64,000 bases of DNA from Pseudoalteromonas fuliginea (GTDB taxonomy: Bacteria > Pseudomonadota > Gammaproteobacteria > Enterobacterales > Alteromonadaceae). A program made the position numbers and the translations under genes. Below, piece after piece: positions 44,763 through 54,036 of the stretch. Every line of letters begins with the position of its first letter. Position 1 is the first letter of the stretch. The notes beneath the pieces were generated by a model, which saw only the letters and a list, made by a program, of their open reading frames with translations, ran no database searches and was not told the origin of the DNA. The stretch is from the NCBI RefSeq assembly GCF_000690055.1, contig NZ_JJNZ01000031.1, positions 25,502 through 89,501 on the forward strand, read 5' to 3'.

Positions 44763-45610
44763 GCATGTAGCTCCACAAACAGTTGCTCTAAAGAAAGCGG
44801 ATTAATACTCAATGCGCCATCAATTGTTTCGTTGTTATAACCATAAATAATGGCCGAATTTTTGTTTTGAGCTAATACAGTGTAAGCAGTTAAGTTAATG
44901 GTGTTATCGGTAAAATTAACTTTTCGGATAGTTTCGCGAATCTCATCTTGTTCATCAAATAACAGCAGTTCACCTTCTTTTATAAGGGCAATATGGCTTG
45001 CAACGCGCTCTATGTCGGAAGTGATATGTGATGAAAACAAAATCCCCGAACCGGAATCGAGTGCGAGATCGAACAAATCGCTCATAAACTCGCGTCTGGC
45101 AATAGGGTCTAGGCTTGCAACTGGTTCATCTAAAATAAGTAATTTAGGGCGATATGCCATTGCCATAATTAACGCAAGTGTTTGTCTTTGACCTATTGAT
45201 AAGTTGCTAATTGCAGCGGTGCTTGAAAGTTCAAACCGACCTAGCCATTTGGTTTCAAGCTCGGTATCCCAGTTAGGGTAAAAACTACGATGTAGTGCCA
45301 ATGCATCGGCTATTTTAAACCCCTCATAACCAAATGACTGTTGAGCAACATAGCCAATTTTAGCTTTGTTTTCAGCATTAATTTGTAAACTTGGCTCTGA
45401 AAAAACACTAATATCACCCATATCGGGAGTTACTAATCCAAGTGCACAGCGTAGTAAAGTCGTTTTACCTGCGCCATTTTTACCGAGTAAGCCAATTACC
45501 ATACCTGGATACACATCTAAATTAATATTTTTCAGAATATTTTTTGAGTTAATTGTTTTATATACATTTTTGTAGCTAAGGAGTGGTTGTTCCATAGGGG
45601 TTATTTCCAT
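44759..45610 (-). CDS. ABC transporter ATP-binding protein (YtrB-like)
   Basis: A 283-aa ATPase. Walker A GLLGKNGAGKTTLL (~39-52), Q-loop VAQQSF near 90, signature LSIGQRQTL (~138-146), Walker B LLILDEPVASLDP (~157-169) and the H-loop SSHITSD (~194). The first ATG (45610) overlaps the GntR gene end; ATG 45595 with GGAAAT upstream is an alternative. Part of the operon GntR regulator, ATPase, permease (all overlapping), an arrangement like B. subtilis ytr. Confidence 0.9.
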   Translation of the reverse strand: MEITPMEQPLLSYKNVYKTINSKNILKNINLDVYPGMVIGLLGKNGAGKTTLLRCALGLVTPDMGDISVFSEPSLQINAENKAKIGYVAQQSFGYEGFKIADALALHRSFYPNWDTELETKWLGRFELSSTAAISNLSIGQRQTLALIMAMAYRPKLLILDEPVASLDPIARREFMSDLFDLALDSGSGILFSSHITSDIERVASHIALIKEGELLLFDEQDEIRETIRKVNFTDNTINLTAYTVLAQNKNSAIIYGYNNETIDGALSINPLSLEQLFVELHA

Positions 45611-45972
45611 CGCTTTTTAATTAATTCTATTAAAACAGCTTGCGATACATCGAGTTGTTTGGCTTGCTGAATAAGTTGATCGGCACCATTAAATAATAGC
45701 GTATCTTGTTGTTGTGTTTGCTGCTGTGATTTTTGCGCAACACAGGTTGGTTGCCCACGCCTTCGTTCTAACCAACCTTGTTCAACTAATTGACTTATCG
45801 CACGCGACACAGTCATAGGGTTAACCGAAAAGTGCTCAGCTATTTTTCTTACTGAAGGTAATTGCTCGCCTATCGATAATTGCCCGCCCACAATCAACCG
45901 CACAATTTGTTCATGCAATTGTTTATAAATTGGATCGCCACTATTAGGGTTGACATTAATAAATTCTAACAT
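45601..45972 (-). CDS. GntR-family regulator, YtrA subfamily
   Basis: A 123-aa repressor: N-terminal winged helix DPIYKQLHEQIVRLIVGGQL then GEQLPSVRKIAEHFSVNPMT (~13-57), and a short helical C-terminal region, as in the YtrA subfamily which lacks a large effector domain. It precedes an ABC ATPase and permease with overlaps. It probably represses its own operon and possibly the divergent peptidase/NatAB operon through the inverted repeat at 45987-46006. Confidence 0.9.
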   Translation of the reverse strand: MLEFINVNPNSGDPIYKQLHEQIVRLIVGGQLSIGEQLPSVRKIAEHFSVNPMTVSRAISQLVEQGWLERRRGQPTCVAQKSQQQTQQQDTLLFNGADQLIQQAKQLDVSQAVLIELIKKRWK

Positions 45973-45986
45973 TATTCTTTCTCTAC

Positions 45987-46006
45987 TGTATTAATACATT
46001 AATACA
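45987..46006. promoter_or_regulatory. Candidate GntR/YtrA operator
   Basis: TGTATTAAT-AC-ATTAATACA, a perfect 9-bp inverted repeat with 2-bp spacer, 14 bp upstream of the GntR start and 58 bp upstream of the peptidase start. Its position between two divergent ABC-exporter operons suits autoregulation and joint control. Confidence 0.55.
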
Positions 46007-46064
46007 CCGATACACTGTAGTTAAAGTTATCATATTGAGTGTAAAAAGCAACAAGGGAAAAGTA

Positions 46065-47570
46065 ATGGAAACCATGTTTAATTTACGTAAAAAACTAACT
46101 AAGCTAACGCTTTTATCAATATTAGCGGGAAGTGGCAGTAGTGTATTTGCTCAAAGTAATGATCAAATACATACAGCTTTAACCCCATGTTATATGGAAG
46201 GGTTAGCCGATAGATTAATGTGTGGCAGTATTAAGCGCCCTCTCTCAGATAGCAGCGCTGATGGCGAAATCGACATTAACTTTGCGATTATTCCAGCTAT
46301 TAAACCTAGCCACCCTGATGAAGCAGCGCTTGCTTTTGCTGGTGGCCCAGGGCAGGGCGCAATAGAGCTAGCTGCTATTTTTAATCGTAATTTACGATTT
46401 GTCCGCGAAACGCGTGATATTTTATTGGTTGATCAACGCGGCACTGGCTACTCAAATAAGTTGCAATGTGAAAGTAATGACCTGCAAACACAGTTTGCAT
46501 TTAACGATTCAATGACTGATCTCGCATTACTGGGCGCTCAAGAAACACAAAAATGTAAAGCGCAGCTGAATATTGATTTAAGTCACTTTTCAACACCTGT
46601 TGCTGCAAAAGACTTTGAAGCTGTGCGTAAAGCTTTAGGTTATAAAGGGCTGCATTTGTACGGGGTATCGTACGGTACACGTATTGCGCAAGAATATACC
46701 CGCCAATTTCCAAATTCAGTATTAACGAGTACATTGGATGGGGTTGTACCTATGCAGCAAAGCTTGGCTGCAATAGGCGCAGCTATTGATGATTCGTTAG
46801 CGGCTTTATTTGCACGTTGTGAAAGTAATACGCTTTGTAATTCACAGTATCCACAGTTAAAAAATCAATTTAATACCTTAATGACGCAGTTAGATAGCCA
46901 GCCAATTGAAACAACAGTGAAACACCCGCGTACATACAAAAACATAACGCTAGTGGTGACTAAAACTAAGTTTTTTGGCGCAATACGTATGGCACTTTAT
47001 AGCCACTCAATGCGAGCAATTTTGCCTTTGGCAATTAGCCAAGCCGCTAATGGTAATTTTTCGCCATGGGTTGGATTGATGTCGGGCGTTGATATAACTG
47101 AACAGCTCGCAATGGGCATGCACAATGCCATTGTATGTGGTGAAGATTGGCCGCAGCTTAATGAGCAAAAGCGTTCAAAATATAATAAAAGCTACATGGG
47201 AAAAATGATGATTGAAGGGTTTGATGTAATGTGCCCAATTTGGGATGTAACCCCAGTAAATAAGAGCTTTTATAAGCCCGTGACGACGGAAGTGCCTACT
47301 CTATTACTTTCTGGTGGGCGAGACCCTGCAACCCCTGCAAGTTGGGCTGACTTGGCAATGGTAAGTATGAAAAATGCCACTCATTTGGTGTCACCTTCGG
47401 CAACTCATGGTATTGGCTCACAAACATGCGCGCCCAAAATAATTGCTCAGTTTATTAATCAACAAAATATGCAAGATATAGATACAAAATGTATCAATAA
47501 CAATAACGATAAAAAGTTTTTTATGAATATAAATGGCGCAGCCAGTTCAACAATTCAAAGTATGGAGTAA
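46065..47570 (+). CDS. Secreted TAP-type alpha/beta-hydrolase peptidase
   Basis: About 501 aa. Start ATG 46065 has an AAGGGAAAAG ribosome-binding site (the earlier TTG 46035 is less likely) and starts a signal peptide ending near SVFA-QS (~31). Hydrolase landmarks: oxyanion FAGGPGQGA (~85-93), LLVDQRGTGYS (~119-129), nucleophile elbow LYGVSYGTR (~200-208), Asp in GGRDPATPA (~415-423) and His in SATHGIG (~448). The C-terminal TAP-like region fits tripeptidyl/prolyl aminopeptidases. It is the first gene of an operon with NatAB-like exporters; co-location with a peptidase suggests peptide processing or defence. Confidence 0.87.
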   Translation: METMFNLRKKLTKLTLLSILAGSGSSVFAQSNDQIHTALTPCYMEGLADRLMCGSIKRPLSDSSADGEIDINFAIIPAIKPSHPDEAALAFAGGPGQGAIELAAIFNRNLRFVRETRDILLVDQRGTGYSNKLQCESNDLQTQFAFNDSMTDLALLGAQETQKCKAQLNIDLSHFSTPVAAKDFEAVRKALGYKGLHLYGVSYGTRIAQEYTRQFPNSVLTSTLDGVVPMQQSLAAIGAAIDDSLAALFARCESNTLCNSQYPQLKNQFNTLMTQLDSQPIETTVKHPRTYKNITLVVTKTKFFGAIRMALYSHSMRAILPLAISQAANGNFSPWVGLMSGVDITEQLAMGMHNAIVCGEDWPQLNEQKRSKYNKSYMGKMMIEGFDVMCPIWDVTPVNKSFYKPVTTEVPTLLLSGGRDPATPASWADLAMVSMKNATHLVSPSATHGIGSQTCAPKIIAQFINQQNMQDIDTKCINNNNDKKFFMNINGAASSTIQSME

Positions 47571-47574
47571 AGGT

Positions 47575-48309
47575 ATGATTAAGGTAACTAATCTAACTAA
47601 AAAAATTGGCGATGTTAACGCCCTTAACGGCCTAAGCTTTGATGCGAAAAATGGCCAAATTACAGGTTTGCTTGGACCTAATGGTGCAGGCAAAACAACC
47701 TGTTTACGTACCGTGTTCGGGTTATTAAAAGCCGACAGCGGTGAAACCGAAATAGACGGCATAGATGTAGCAAAAAATCCTATGGAAGCTAAGAAAAATT
47801 TAGGATTATTTCCTGATCCGTGTGGTCTGTATGAGCGATTAACACCTAGAGAATATATTACCTTTTTTGCACAATTAAGCGGGCTTTCGTCTGTAAAAGC
47901 GAAAGCAGCAACCAGTGAGGTAATAAAAAAATTAAATATGGACGATATTGCGGATCGCCGCTGCCAAGGTTTTTCACAAGGCCAACGCATGAAAACCGCT
48001 TTAGCACAGGCTGTGGTACATAATCCGTCTAACGTTATTTTAGATGAACCTACACGCGGCTTAGATGTAATGAGCACACGTATTTTAAGAGATCTACTTA
48101 TACAGCTAAAGGAACAAGGACATTGCGTGCTTTTTTCATCGCATGTGATGCAAGAAGTTGCCGCATTATGTGACCACGTAGTGATCATGGCTAACGGCCA
48201 AGTAATAGCGCAAGGTTCGGTAGATGAACTGTGTGAAAAAGCAGGAAAAGCCACGCTAGAAGAAGCATTTATTGAGCTAATTGGTAGCGATGAAGGAATA
48301 GCAGCATGA
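47575..48309 (+). CDS. natA: ABC transporter ATP-binding protein NatA-like
   Basis: About 244 aa. Start ATG 47575 (with GGAGTAAAGG upstream) is 5 bp past the peptidase stop. Walker A GLLGPNGAGKTTCL (~32-45), Q-loop region LFPDPCGLYERLTP (~82-95), signature FSQGQRMKTAL (~133-143), Walker B VILDEPTRGLDV (~154-165), H-loop SSHVMQE (~190). This resembles NatA of the NatAB sodium exporter; its stop overlaps the permease start (ATGA). Substrate could be sodium or a drug/peptide. Confidence 0.85.
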   Translation: MIKVTNLTKKIGDVNALNGLSFDAKNGQITGLLGPNGAGKTTCLRTVFGLLKADSGETEIDGIDVAKNPMEAKKNLGLFPDPCGLYERLTPREYITFFAQLSGLSSVKAKAATSEVIKKLNMDDIADRRCQGFSQGQRMKTALAQAVVHNPSNVILDEPTRGLDVMSTRILRDLLIQLKEQGHCVLFSSHVMQEVAALCDHVVIMANGQVIAQGSVDELCEKAGKATLEEAFIELIGSDEGIAA

Positions 48310-49451
48310 TTAATTTATTAAAAGTACTCTATAAAAAAGAAATCATTGATGCCAGCCGAGACAAACGTTCAGTGATGGCGGGCTTGTATTACGCAATAGG
48401 TACTCCCATTGCAATGTGTTTACTATTAAGTGTATTACTGCAACAGCTTACATCGCCCGAAGGGCTCAAAATCACCATAGTAAATGCGGAGCAAGCCCCT
48501 AGTTTAGTAGCGCATTTAAATGCCAATGAAATACAGAGTACAAACGATAAAAATGACGAACTACTCAAGTCTATTACATTAAATATTAGTGATGACTATC
48601 AAAAAAATATGCGTGAAGGTCGCCCTGCAACAGTTACATTAATTGCTGATAAATCAAATGATAAACTTGGTAAGCATATAAATCGTATTGAAAAAGCTCT
48701 GGCAAGTTATAACGCTGAAGTGGCTAGTTTACGTTTAATATCGCGTGGCATTGATCCAAGCATTATGCGTACCTTAGCGGTAGAGACGCATGATGAGGCG
48801 ACTCCAGACTCTAAAGGCGGTATGTTTTTAGGCATTGCTACGTTGTCTATAATTTTAACGGTATTTTACGCTGCGATGAACCTAGCTATAGATACTAGCG
48901 CCGGTGAACGCGAACGTAATTCGCTGTCGTTATTATTAAGCCATCCGTTGAGTAGCTTACAAATTGTACTTGCTAAATCGGCTGCTATTGCCAGCTTTTC
49001 GATGCTAGGACTCGTAATCATTTTAATTGTATCTAAAATTACATACGGCTTAGTGCCTTGGCAACAGCTCGGTTTTAGTATCACTATAACCCCAACATTT
49101 ATGCTGTTTTGTTTTGCAGTATGCTTACCTATTGCATTAATGTCGGCAAGCTTGCAGGTATTTGTTTCGTTTATGGCAAAGTCGTTCAAAGAGGCACAGT
49201 CATATGTAACTATGGTGTTATTTATTCCTATGTCGCTAAGTATGATAACTACCTATGACATTGCCACCGATATTATACAGTGGGTTCCTATTGCGGCTCA
49301 GCAATATGCACTTATTGAGTTTATCAAAGGTAACCCATTGCCAGTACCACAATTAGTACTTTCTACCTTGATTACATTAATATTATTTAGCGTGTTTAGC
49401 TTTTTAAGCAGCCGAATGCTGAAAAGTGAAAAGGTTGTGTTTGGTTTGTAA
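48306..49451 (+). CDS. natB: ABC-2 permease NatB-like
   Basis: A 381-aa permease: one N-terminal helix (~23-45), a ~130-residue extracytoplasmic domain (~50-175), then five to six helices with a Cys-free core, the NatB/ABC2_membrane_3 layout. The 'IDTSAGERERNSLSLLLSHP' cytoplasmic loop (~197-216) is a family signature. Translationally coupled to the ATPase. It completes the operon of peptidase, ATPase and permease and is followed by a terminator. Confidence 0.85.
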   Translation: MINLLKVLYKKEIIDASRDKRSVMAGLYYAIGTPIAMCLLLSVLLQQLTSPEGLKITIVNAEQAPSLVAHLNANEIQSTNDKNDELLKSITLNISDDYQKNMREGRPATVTLIADKSNDKLGKHINRIEKALASYNAEVASLRLISRGIDPSIMRTLAVETHDEATPDSKGGMFLGIATLSIILTVFYAAMNLAIDTSAGERERNSLSLLLSHPLSSLQIVLAKSAAIASFSMLGLVIILIVSKITYGLVPWQQLGFSITITPTFMLFCFAVCLPIALMSASLQVFVSFMAKSFKEAQSYVTMVLFIPMSLSMITTYDIATDIIQWVPIAAQQYALIEFIKGNPLPVPQLVLSTLITLILFSVFSFLSSRMLKSEKVVFGL

Positions 49452-49479
49452 CCCCACGCTTAAAATGTATTTCAAGCAA

Positions 49480-49510
49480 TGCCCATAGTTTAACTAACAT
49501 GGGCGTTTTT
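49480..49510 (+). terminator. Terminator of the peptidase-NatAB operon
   Basis: GCCCAT / ATGGGC 6-bp stem with a 12-base loop followed by GTTTTTA, 29 bp past the natB stop. Confidence 0.7.
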
Positions 49511-49984
49511 ATATCCGACGATAAATAATGGCTATAATTTATATTTTTTGGAATTAAAAAGAGGTGCTCACAAAGGGGGCAGAGAAGCTACGCTTAAGAG
49601 TAGAAAATACCTGTGTTGTATGTTTTTCTGAGGCTGAGGACGTACTCAAACATAAATATGGGAGGTATAAAGTAGAAGTGATGTAGTAAGGAGTCATGAA
49701 AACGCAGTAACGTAGTTACAATCTTAAAAACACCTGTTGAGATGGTATTTAGGGAAAATCTAGAAATAGCTAAATATGGCGTAACAATAATTTTTGTATT
49801 TACTCTCATAAAGTGTGCCCATTTAACCCATCTTTAACTCTCGCCCTAATAAACTGCTCGTAATGGTATGAATTAAGCATAATTAATGGTTTATTTTAAA
49901 AAGCACTCAACCAGTTTGTTACTTGCGCTTAGTTGTACGCTTGCTGCATGAAGCAGCCAGTCAAGCTATCAAGGTAATGGTATA
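49511..49984. other. Gap of ~470 bp without a recognisable gene
   Basis: No open frame here has a plausible start, ribosome-binding site and recognisable protein. The last ~100 bases before the kinase remnant may be decayed coding sequence from the same former gene, but I could not reconstruct a convincing frame. Confidence 0.4.
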
Positions 49985-50179
49985 TTGCGCAGCGAGATCT
50001 CTATAGTAAATACAGCGTACAAACTAATACGGCACGCTACTAATAATAAAAATAAGCCCGCTAATGTTGACTACGGTTTAGGGCTGGAGTTAAGCGAAAA
50101 AATAATAAAACGACACGGTTGGGTATACGAAGTAAACGATATGCCCGAGCGTTATGAAGTGGTGGTCGATTTTAGTTAA
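49985..50179 (+). pseudogene. Remnant of a sensor histidine kinase (end of HATPase domain)
   Basis: 64 codons open, no ribosome-binding site of note. The second half YGLGLELSEKIIKRHGW (~30-46), ending in RYEVVVDF, matches the G2 box and last strands of HATPase_c domains of histidine kinases (GLGLxLxxxIxxxHGW...F.V.F). The N-box, G1 box and dimerisation domain are missing, so it cannot be a functional kinase. Probably a decayed gene; the matching upstream portion is not readable. Confidence 0.5.
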
Positions 50180-50336
50180 TACGCTTTTTTTAATCCTTGA
50201 GTTTTTTTATATCTAAAATATTTAATGTAACGCTGAGAATATAAAAAACTTAGTGATAGTAATGTGTTAAGTAATTTGTTAAAACTATAAATAGTAAAGA
50301 ATATTAACGATAGACTTACATGGAGTGTTAATTCAT

Positions 50337-50681
50337 ATGTTCAAATTCATAATTATTTTAATCTCAATTACTTCTTTCAATGCCTTGGCTGCAGAGAAGG
50401 TTAAACTTGGAGTTTTAGGGAACGTTGGAACTGATGGTTTTTTTAGCCCGACGGTAACGTCATTTATTATTCAAAAAGTAGAACCTAATTCACCCGCTGA
50501 AAAAGCCGGGATTGTTGCTGGGCAAAAAATAATTTCTATAGAAAATTGTAAAATTCCAGGCTGCCCTGCCAGTGAAGCAAAAGAATTAATGCGCAAGGAG
50601 TCTGGAGAGATTTTACAATTACTTTTAGAGAATGAAGATGGTAGCCAAGTACCTTTAAAAATCCCTATGAATGCTTGGTAA
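50337..50681 (+). CDS. Small exported PDZ-domain protein
   Basis: 114 aa: signal peptide MFKFIIILISITSFNALA (1-18) and one PDZ domain (~25-114), with the carboxylate-binding-type segment and the characteristic VEPNSPAEKAGIVAGQKIIS (~47-66). Two Cys (ENCKIPGC, ~70-77) could form a disulfide. Start ATG 50337 with GGAG upstream; an in-frame GTG sits four codons earlier. There is no protease domain, so it is a stand-alone periplasmic binding module of unknown partner. Confidence 0.75.
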   Translation: MFKFIIILISITSFNALAAEKVKLGVLGNVGTDGFFSPTVTSFIIQKVEPNSPAEKAGIVAGQKIISIENCKIPGCPASEAKELMRKESGEILQLLLENEDGSQVPLKIPMNAW

Positions 50682-50897
50682 ACCTAAGAAGTTTTTAAAA
50701 TACCTAAATATACCCAGCCTATAAAGTATGGTTATTTCCAAAGCGTGGTTTTGTGTAAATGAGCTAGACGCAGTAAATGTTGGCAACGTTAGTGAGCTTT
50801 TGGAGTACTACTTACTCGGTTTATATGTAGGTTACTGCTTAAAGTAATTGGGATAGATTAAAAAGGTTTGATCAGTAATAACCTTAATTAATGAATA

Positions 50898-50931
50898 CAT
50901 TGGTATTGCGTTAAATACGGCAATACCAATG
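50898..50931. terminator. Hairpin between convergent PDZ and metallo-hydrolase genes
   Basis: CATTGGTATTGC / GCAATACCAATG, 12-bp perfect stem with a 10-base loop. No strong T-tract on either side, so termination is plausible but not certain; the arm resembles the ATACCAAT ends of family C. Confidence 0.5.
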
Positions 50932-50947
50932 ATTATTAGACTAAAGC

Positions 50948-51805
50948 TTATAAATCGCTGCGCCAACCCATGCCTGACTCTTCCATTAAACGCTCGTACA
51001 CGCCTTCTATGTTAAGCGGTAACCATGCATCAAACTGTTTAAAGTCACTAAATTGGTCTAACTTTACATTTTGTTTAATTTCGTCAAGCGTATTACCGGC
51101 TAAAACGCCTGCTGTTACTTGCCTATATAAAAGCTCTAAATAACTTAAGTAACGCGCTACATCAGCCTTGCTGCCAATGTCGGCATGTCCGCCTACAAAA
51201 GTATTAAAGTCGTATTTGAGTACCGCTTGGGTTGAGTTAATCATGCCTTGAATATCGTAACTCCACAGTTTTTGCCATGGCATTCTGCCAATAACAATCC
51301 AATCAACTGCAAATAACGTTTGTTGCTTTTCGAATAATATACTAACCGAACCACGACCATCGTTTGGACCATGGTAGTTAATTTTTACTTTGGAATCACT
51401 AAGAGTAAGCAGTAACTCGTCATCAAAAGTAAGGCTGGGCGTTACTGTTTTCATTTGTGTGTTTTTAATATCTTGCGCAGCGAGTTTATGCGCTATAAAC
51501 GTGGTGTGCGGGCTTTTAAATACCTCGGCGCCGTAAATATGATCGCTGTGATTATGGCTATAAATTACATATTTTACAGGCACGTTATAGCGAGTTTTAA
51601 TTTGCTCGTTTAACCAGGTGGCGGCTTTTTTGTTAAGCGGGTCGGTAACAATTGCGCCCTCAGGAGTGATTAAAAATACGGAGCGGTGTCTGTCGTCTAT
51701 AAAGCGATGTAAACCATTGCCTAGGTCTTCTATTTCATAGGCTTGTGTGGCAAAGCCTATAAATAATAGGGCTGTGGTTAATAGTTTTTGTAGCAAGCGG
51801 GGCAT
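50948..51805 (-). CDS. Exported metallo-beta-lactamase-fold hydrolase
   Basis: A 285-aa MBL-fold protein with signal peptide (~1-22, ends TQA-YE). The zinc motif is HNHSDH (~84-89). A second metal residue follows in FAVDW (~165) and a His in GGHADIG (~207). Overall layout is close to periplasmic MBL hydrolases of unknown substrate rather than to true beta-lactamases. Monocistronic; antibiotic resistance cannot be claimed. Confidence 0.82.
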   Translation of the reverse strand: MPRLLQKLLTTALLFIGFATQAYEIEDLGNGLHRFIDDRHRSVFLITPEGAIVTDPLNKKAATWLNEQIKTRYNVPVKYVIYSHNHSDHIYGAEVFKSPHTTFIAHKLAAQDIKNTQMKTVTPSLTFDDELLLTLSDSKVKINYHGPNDGRGSVSILFEKQQTLFAVDWIVIGRMPWQKLWSYDIQGMINSTQAVLKYDFNTFVGGHADIGSKADVARYLSYLELLYRQVTAGVLAGNTLDEIKQNVKLDQFSDFKQFDAWLPLNIEGVYERLMEESGMGWRSDL

Positions 51806-51942
51806 ACACCATCCCTTTTAAGTTGATAACGCTATTAAAAGAAGAGAGTGCAAGGCCGTAAAAAATTTCAGTTGTTAGTTAAATTAAAACTTAAACCTAA
51901 GCCTAAACTTAAGTAAAAAGATCAAATATAAGGATGAAATAA

Positions 51943-51965
51943 AAAGCCATTATAAAAATGGCTTT
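51943..51965 (-). terminator. Terminator downstream of prpE
   Basis: AAAGCCAT / ATGGCTTT 8-bp stem with a 7-base loop, 18 bp beyond the stop; minus-strand continuation TTATTTCATCC. Confidence 0.65.
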
Positions 51966-51982
51966 AGATAGGTTGGTTGGGT

Positions 51983-53866
51983 TTATCTTTGTGTTAGTTG
52001 TTGGTTTATTTCTTCAAAGATACTGGCATCATCTATGGTTGAAGGTATTTTTAGCTCTTCGCCATCAACCAGTTGGCGCAGGTTTTTACGTAGTATTTTA
52101 CCCGAGCGGGTTTTAGGTAACCTATCTACGCTAACTATATTTTTAAGGCACGCAATAGCGCCAATCTGATTACGAACACTTAAAACAAGCGCTTCTTCCA
52201 CGTCGGTACTTGAGCCCATAAAATCATTTTTAAGCACGATCATTCCCATAGGGAGTTGCCCTTTTAGAGGATCGTTCACACCAAAAACAGCGCATTCAGC
52301 AACAGCAGGGTGCGCGGCTACTATCTCTTCCATTTCGCCGGTAGAAAGCCTATGCCCTGCTACATTTATAACGTCGTCGGTTCTGCCCATAATAAATAGG
52401 TAGCCGTCTTCATCAATATAGCCGCCATCGCCAGATAAATAATAACCTTCGTATTCATTTAGGTAGCTTGCTTTAAAACGCGGGGTATCTTGCCAAATTG
52501 TTGGTAGGCAACCCGGTGGTAGTGGCAGTTTAATTACCACGGCGCCTTGCTCGTTAGCTGCGCATTCATTGCCATCCATATCTAATATTCGCACGTCAAA
52601 ACCTGGAGTAGGCACGGTAGAGCTGCCCGGTTTTGTTGTTAAGTACTCAAGCCCTACAGGGTTACAAGCAATAGCCCAGCCGGTTTCTGTTTGCCACCAA
52701 TGATCGAGCACTGGCAGTTTGGTTTTTTCTTTAAGCCACTCGTAAGTGGGAGGATCTAACCGCTCGCCAGCTAAAAATAAACGTTTTAAGCTAGAGGTAT
52801 CGTATTGATTAAAACCATCGGCATTTGGATCTTCTTTTTTAATTGCTCTAAATGCGGTGGGGGCACTAAATAATGCATTTACTTTATATTCTTCAACCAC
52901 GCGCCAAAATGCACTGGCGTCGGGTGTTTTAACCGGTTTACCTTCATATAATACGGTCGCGCAGCGATACATTAGCGGCGCGTAAACTATATAAGAGTGC
53001 CCAACTACCCAGCCAATGTCAGACGCTGCCCAAAATACGTCGCCGGGCTTCATACCATAAACGGTTGCCATGCTGTATTGCATTGCCACTGCGTGACCGC
53101 CATTTTCGCGTACTACGCCTTTGGGTGTGCCTGTCGTGCCTGAGGTATATAAAATATAAAGCGGATCATCTCCATTTACAGGCACCGGATCTGCGCTTGC
53201 AGCAGTTTGCATTGCCTGAGTCCAATCTATGTCTCGTTTAGGCTTAAGAGTGGCGGTTACTTGTCGGCGCTGATAAATAACGCAGTGTTCTACTTTGTGC
53301 GTAGCTAAGTCTATTGCGTTATCAATAAGTGGTTTGTATTCAATAACGCTGTTTACTTCAACACCGCATGAGGCGCTAAGTATAAGTTTGGGCTTGGCAT
53401 CATCAATGCGTACAGCCAATTCATGTGCAGCAAACCCACCAAATACCACCGAATGAATAGCACCAAGGCGAGCGCACGCCAACATACCAATAACAGCTTG
53501 TGGGATCATTGGCATATAAATAACAACGCGGTCGCCTTTTGTAACACCTAACGATTGTATTACGCCTGCAAATTTAGCAACTTCTTGTTGTAGTTGTGAG
53601 TAGTTATAAGTTTGCTTTGTGTTAGTGACTGGAGAGTCGTAAATAAGTGCAGTTTGCTCGCCAAACCCGGCAATAACATGTTGGTCTAGCGCTAAAAAAC
53701 TGGTGTTTAATTGCCCGTCGCTAAACCAATGATAAAGCCCGTCGTCGTCTTGTGTGTATGCTTTTGTGGGGGTTTTATACCATGGAATATTTTTACTTTG
53801 TTCGAGCCAAAATTGGGCTGGGTTTTGTTTAAAGCCATTATATTGCTGTTTATATTCGCCTGACAT
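51983..53866 (-). CDS. prpE: Propionyl-CoA synthetase PrpE
   Basis: A 627-aa AMP-forming acyl-CoA synthetase (typical PrpE ~628 aa). Domain order: ACAS_N (~10-65) and AMP-binding with YTSGTTGTPKGVVRE (~238-252), WWQTETGW (~386) and YLSGDGGYIDEDGYLFIMGR (~472-491). The C-terminal domain has the catalytic Lys in KTRSGKILRK (~588-597). It activates propionate (or acetate) to the CoA thioester. No methylcitrate genes are adjacent, so it acts away from a prp operon. Confidence 0.92.
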   Translation of the reverse strand: MSGEYKQQYNGFKQNPAQFWLEQSKNIPWYKTPTKAYTQDDDGLYHWFSDGQLNTSFLALDQHVIAGFGEQTALIYDSPVTNTKQTYNYSQLQQEVAKFAGVIQSLGVTKGDRVVIYMPMIPQAVIGMLACARLGAIHSVVFGGFAAHELAVRIDDAKPKLILSASCGVEVNSVIEYKPLIDNAIDLATHKVEHCVIYQRRQVTATLKPKRDIDWTQAMQTAASADPVPVNGDDPLYILYTSGTTGTPKGVVRENGGHAVAMQYSMATVYGMKPGDVFWAASDIGWVVGHSYIVYAPLMYRCATVLYEGKPVKTPDASAFWRVVEEYKVNALFSAPTAFRAIKKEDPNADGFNQYDTSSLKRLFLAGERLDPPTYEWLKEKTKLPVLDHWWQTETGWAIACNPVGLEYLTTKPGSSTVPTPGFDVRILDMDGNECAANEQGAVVIKLPLPPGCLPTIWQDTPRFKASYLNEYEGYYLSGDGGYIDEDGYLFIMGRTDDVINVAGHRLSTGEMEEIVAAHPAVAECAVFGVNDPLKGQLPMGMIVLKNDFMGSSTDVEEALVLSVRNQIGAIACLKNIVSVDRLPKTRSGKILRKNLRQLVDGEELKIPSTIDDASIFEEINQQLTQR

Positions 53867-54036
53867 GTAAGGCTCCTAAAGCTAAATTTGTGTGAGAGAC
53901 CTTACAAAATGTAGGCTTTTTTTAGCAAGCAAGCTATTCGACCTTGGTCGGTTAAAAGTTAATCAATACACTGGTTTTAAAAATACAAAATTGACAATAC
54001 AAAGCGTGTGGTTCAGCATGGCGGGCAGTAAAAAAT

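Noticed and set aside
47547..48254. 235-codon open frame opposite the NatA-like ATPase
   Set aside because: Lies wholly antisense to a clear ABC ATPase with all motifs; its translation has no family-like features.
49594..49809. 71-codon minus-strand frame in the gap after natB
   Set aside because: No ribosome-binding site, no family resemblance and no neighbour context; likely chance.
50948..51805. Metallo-beta-lactamase resistance gene
   Set aside because: The fold is shared by many hydrolases; motif layout does not support a true beta-lactamase.
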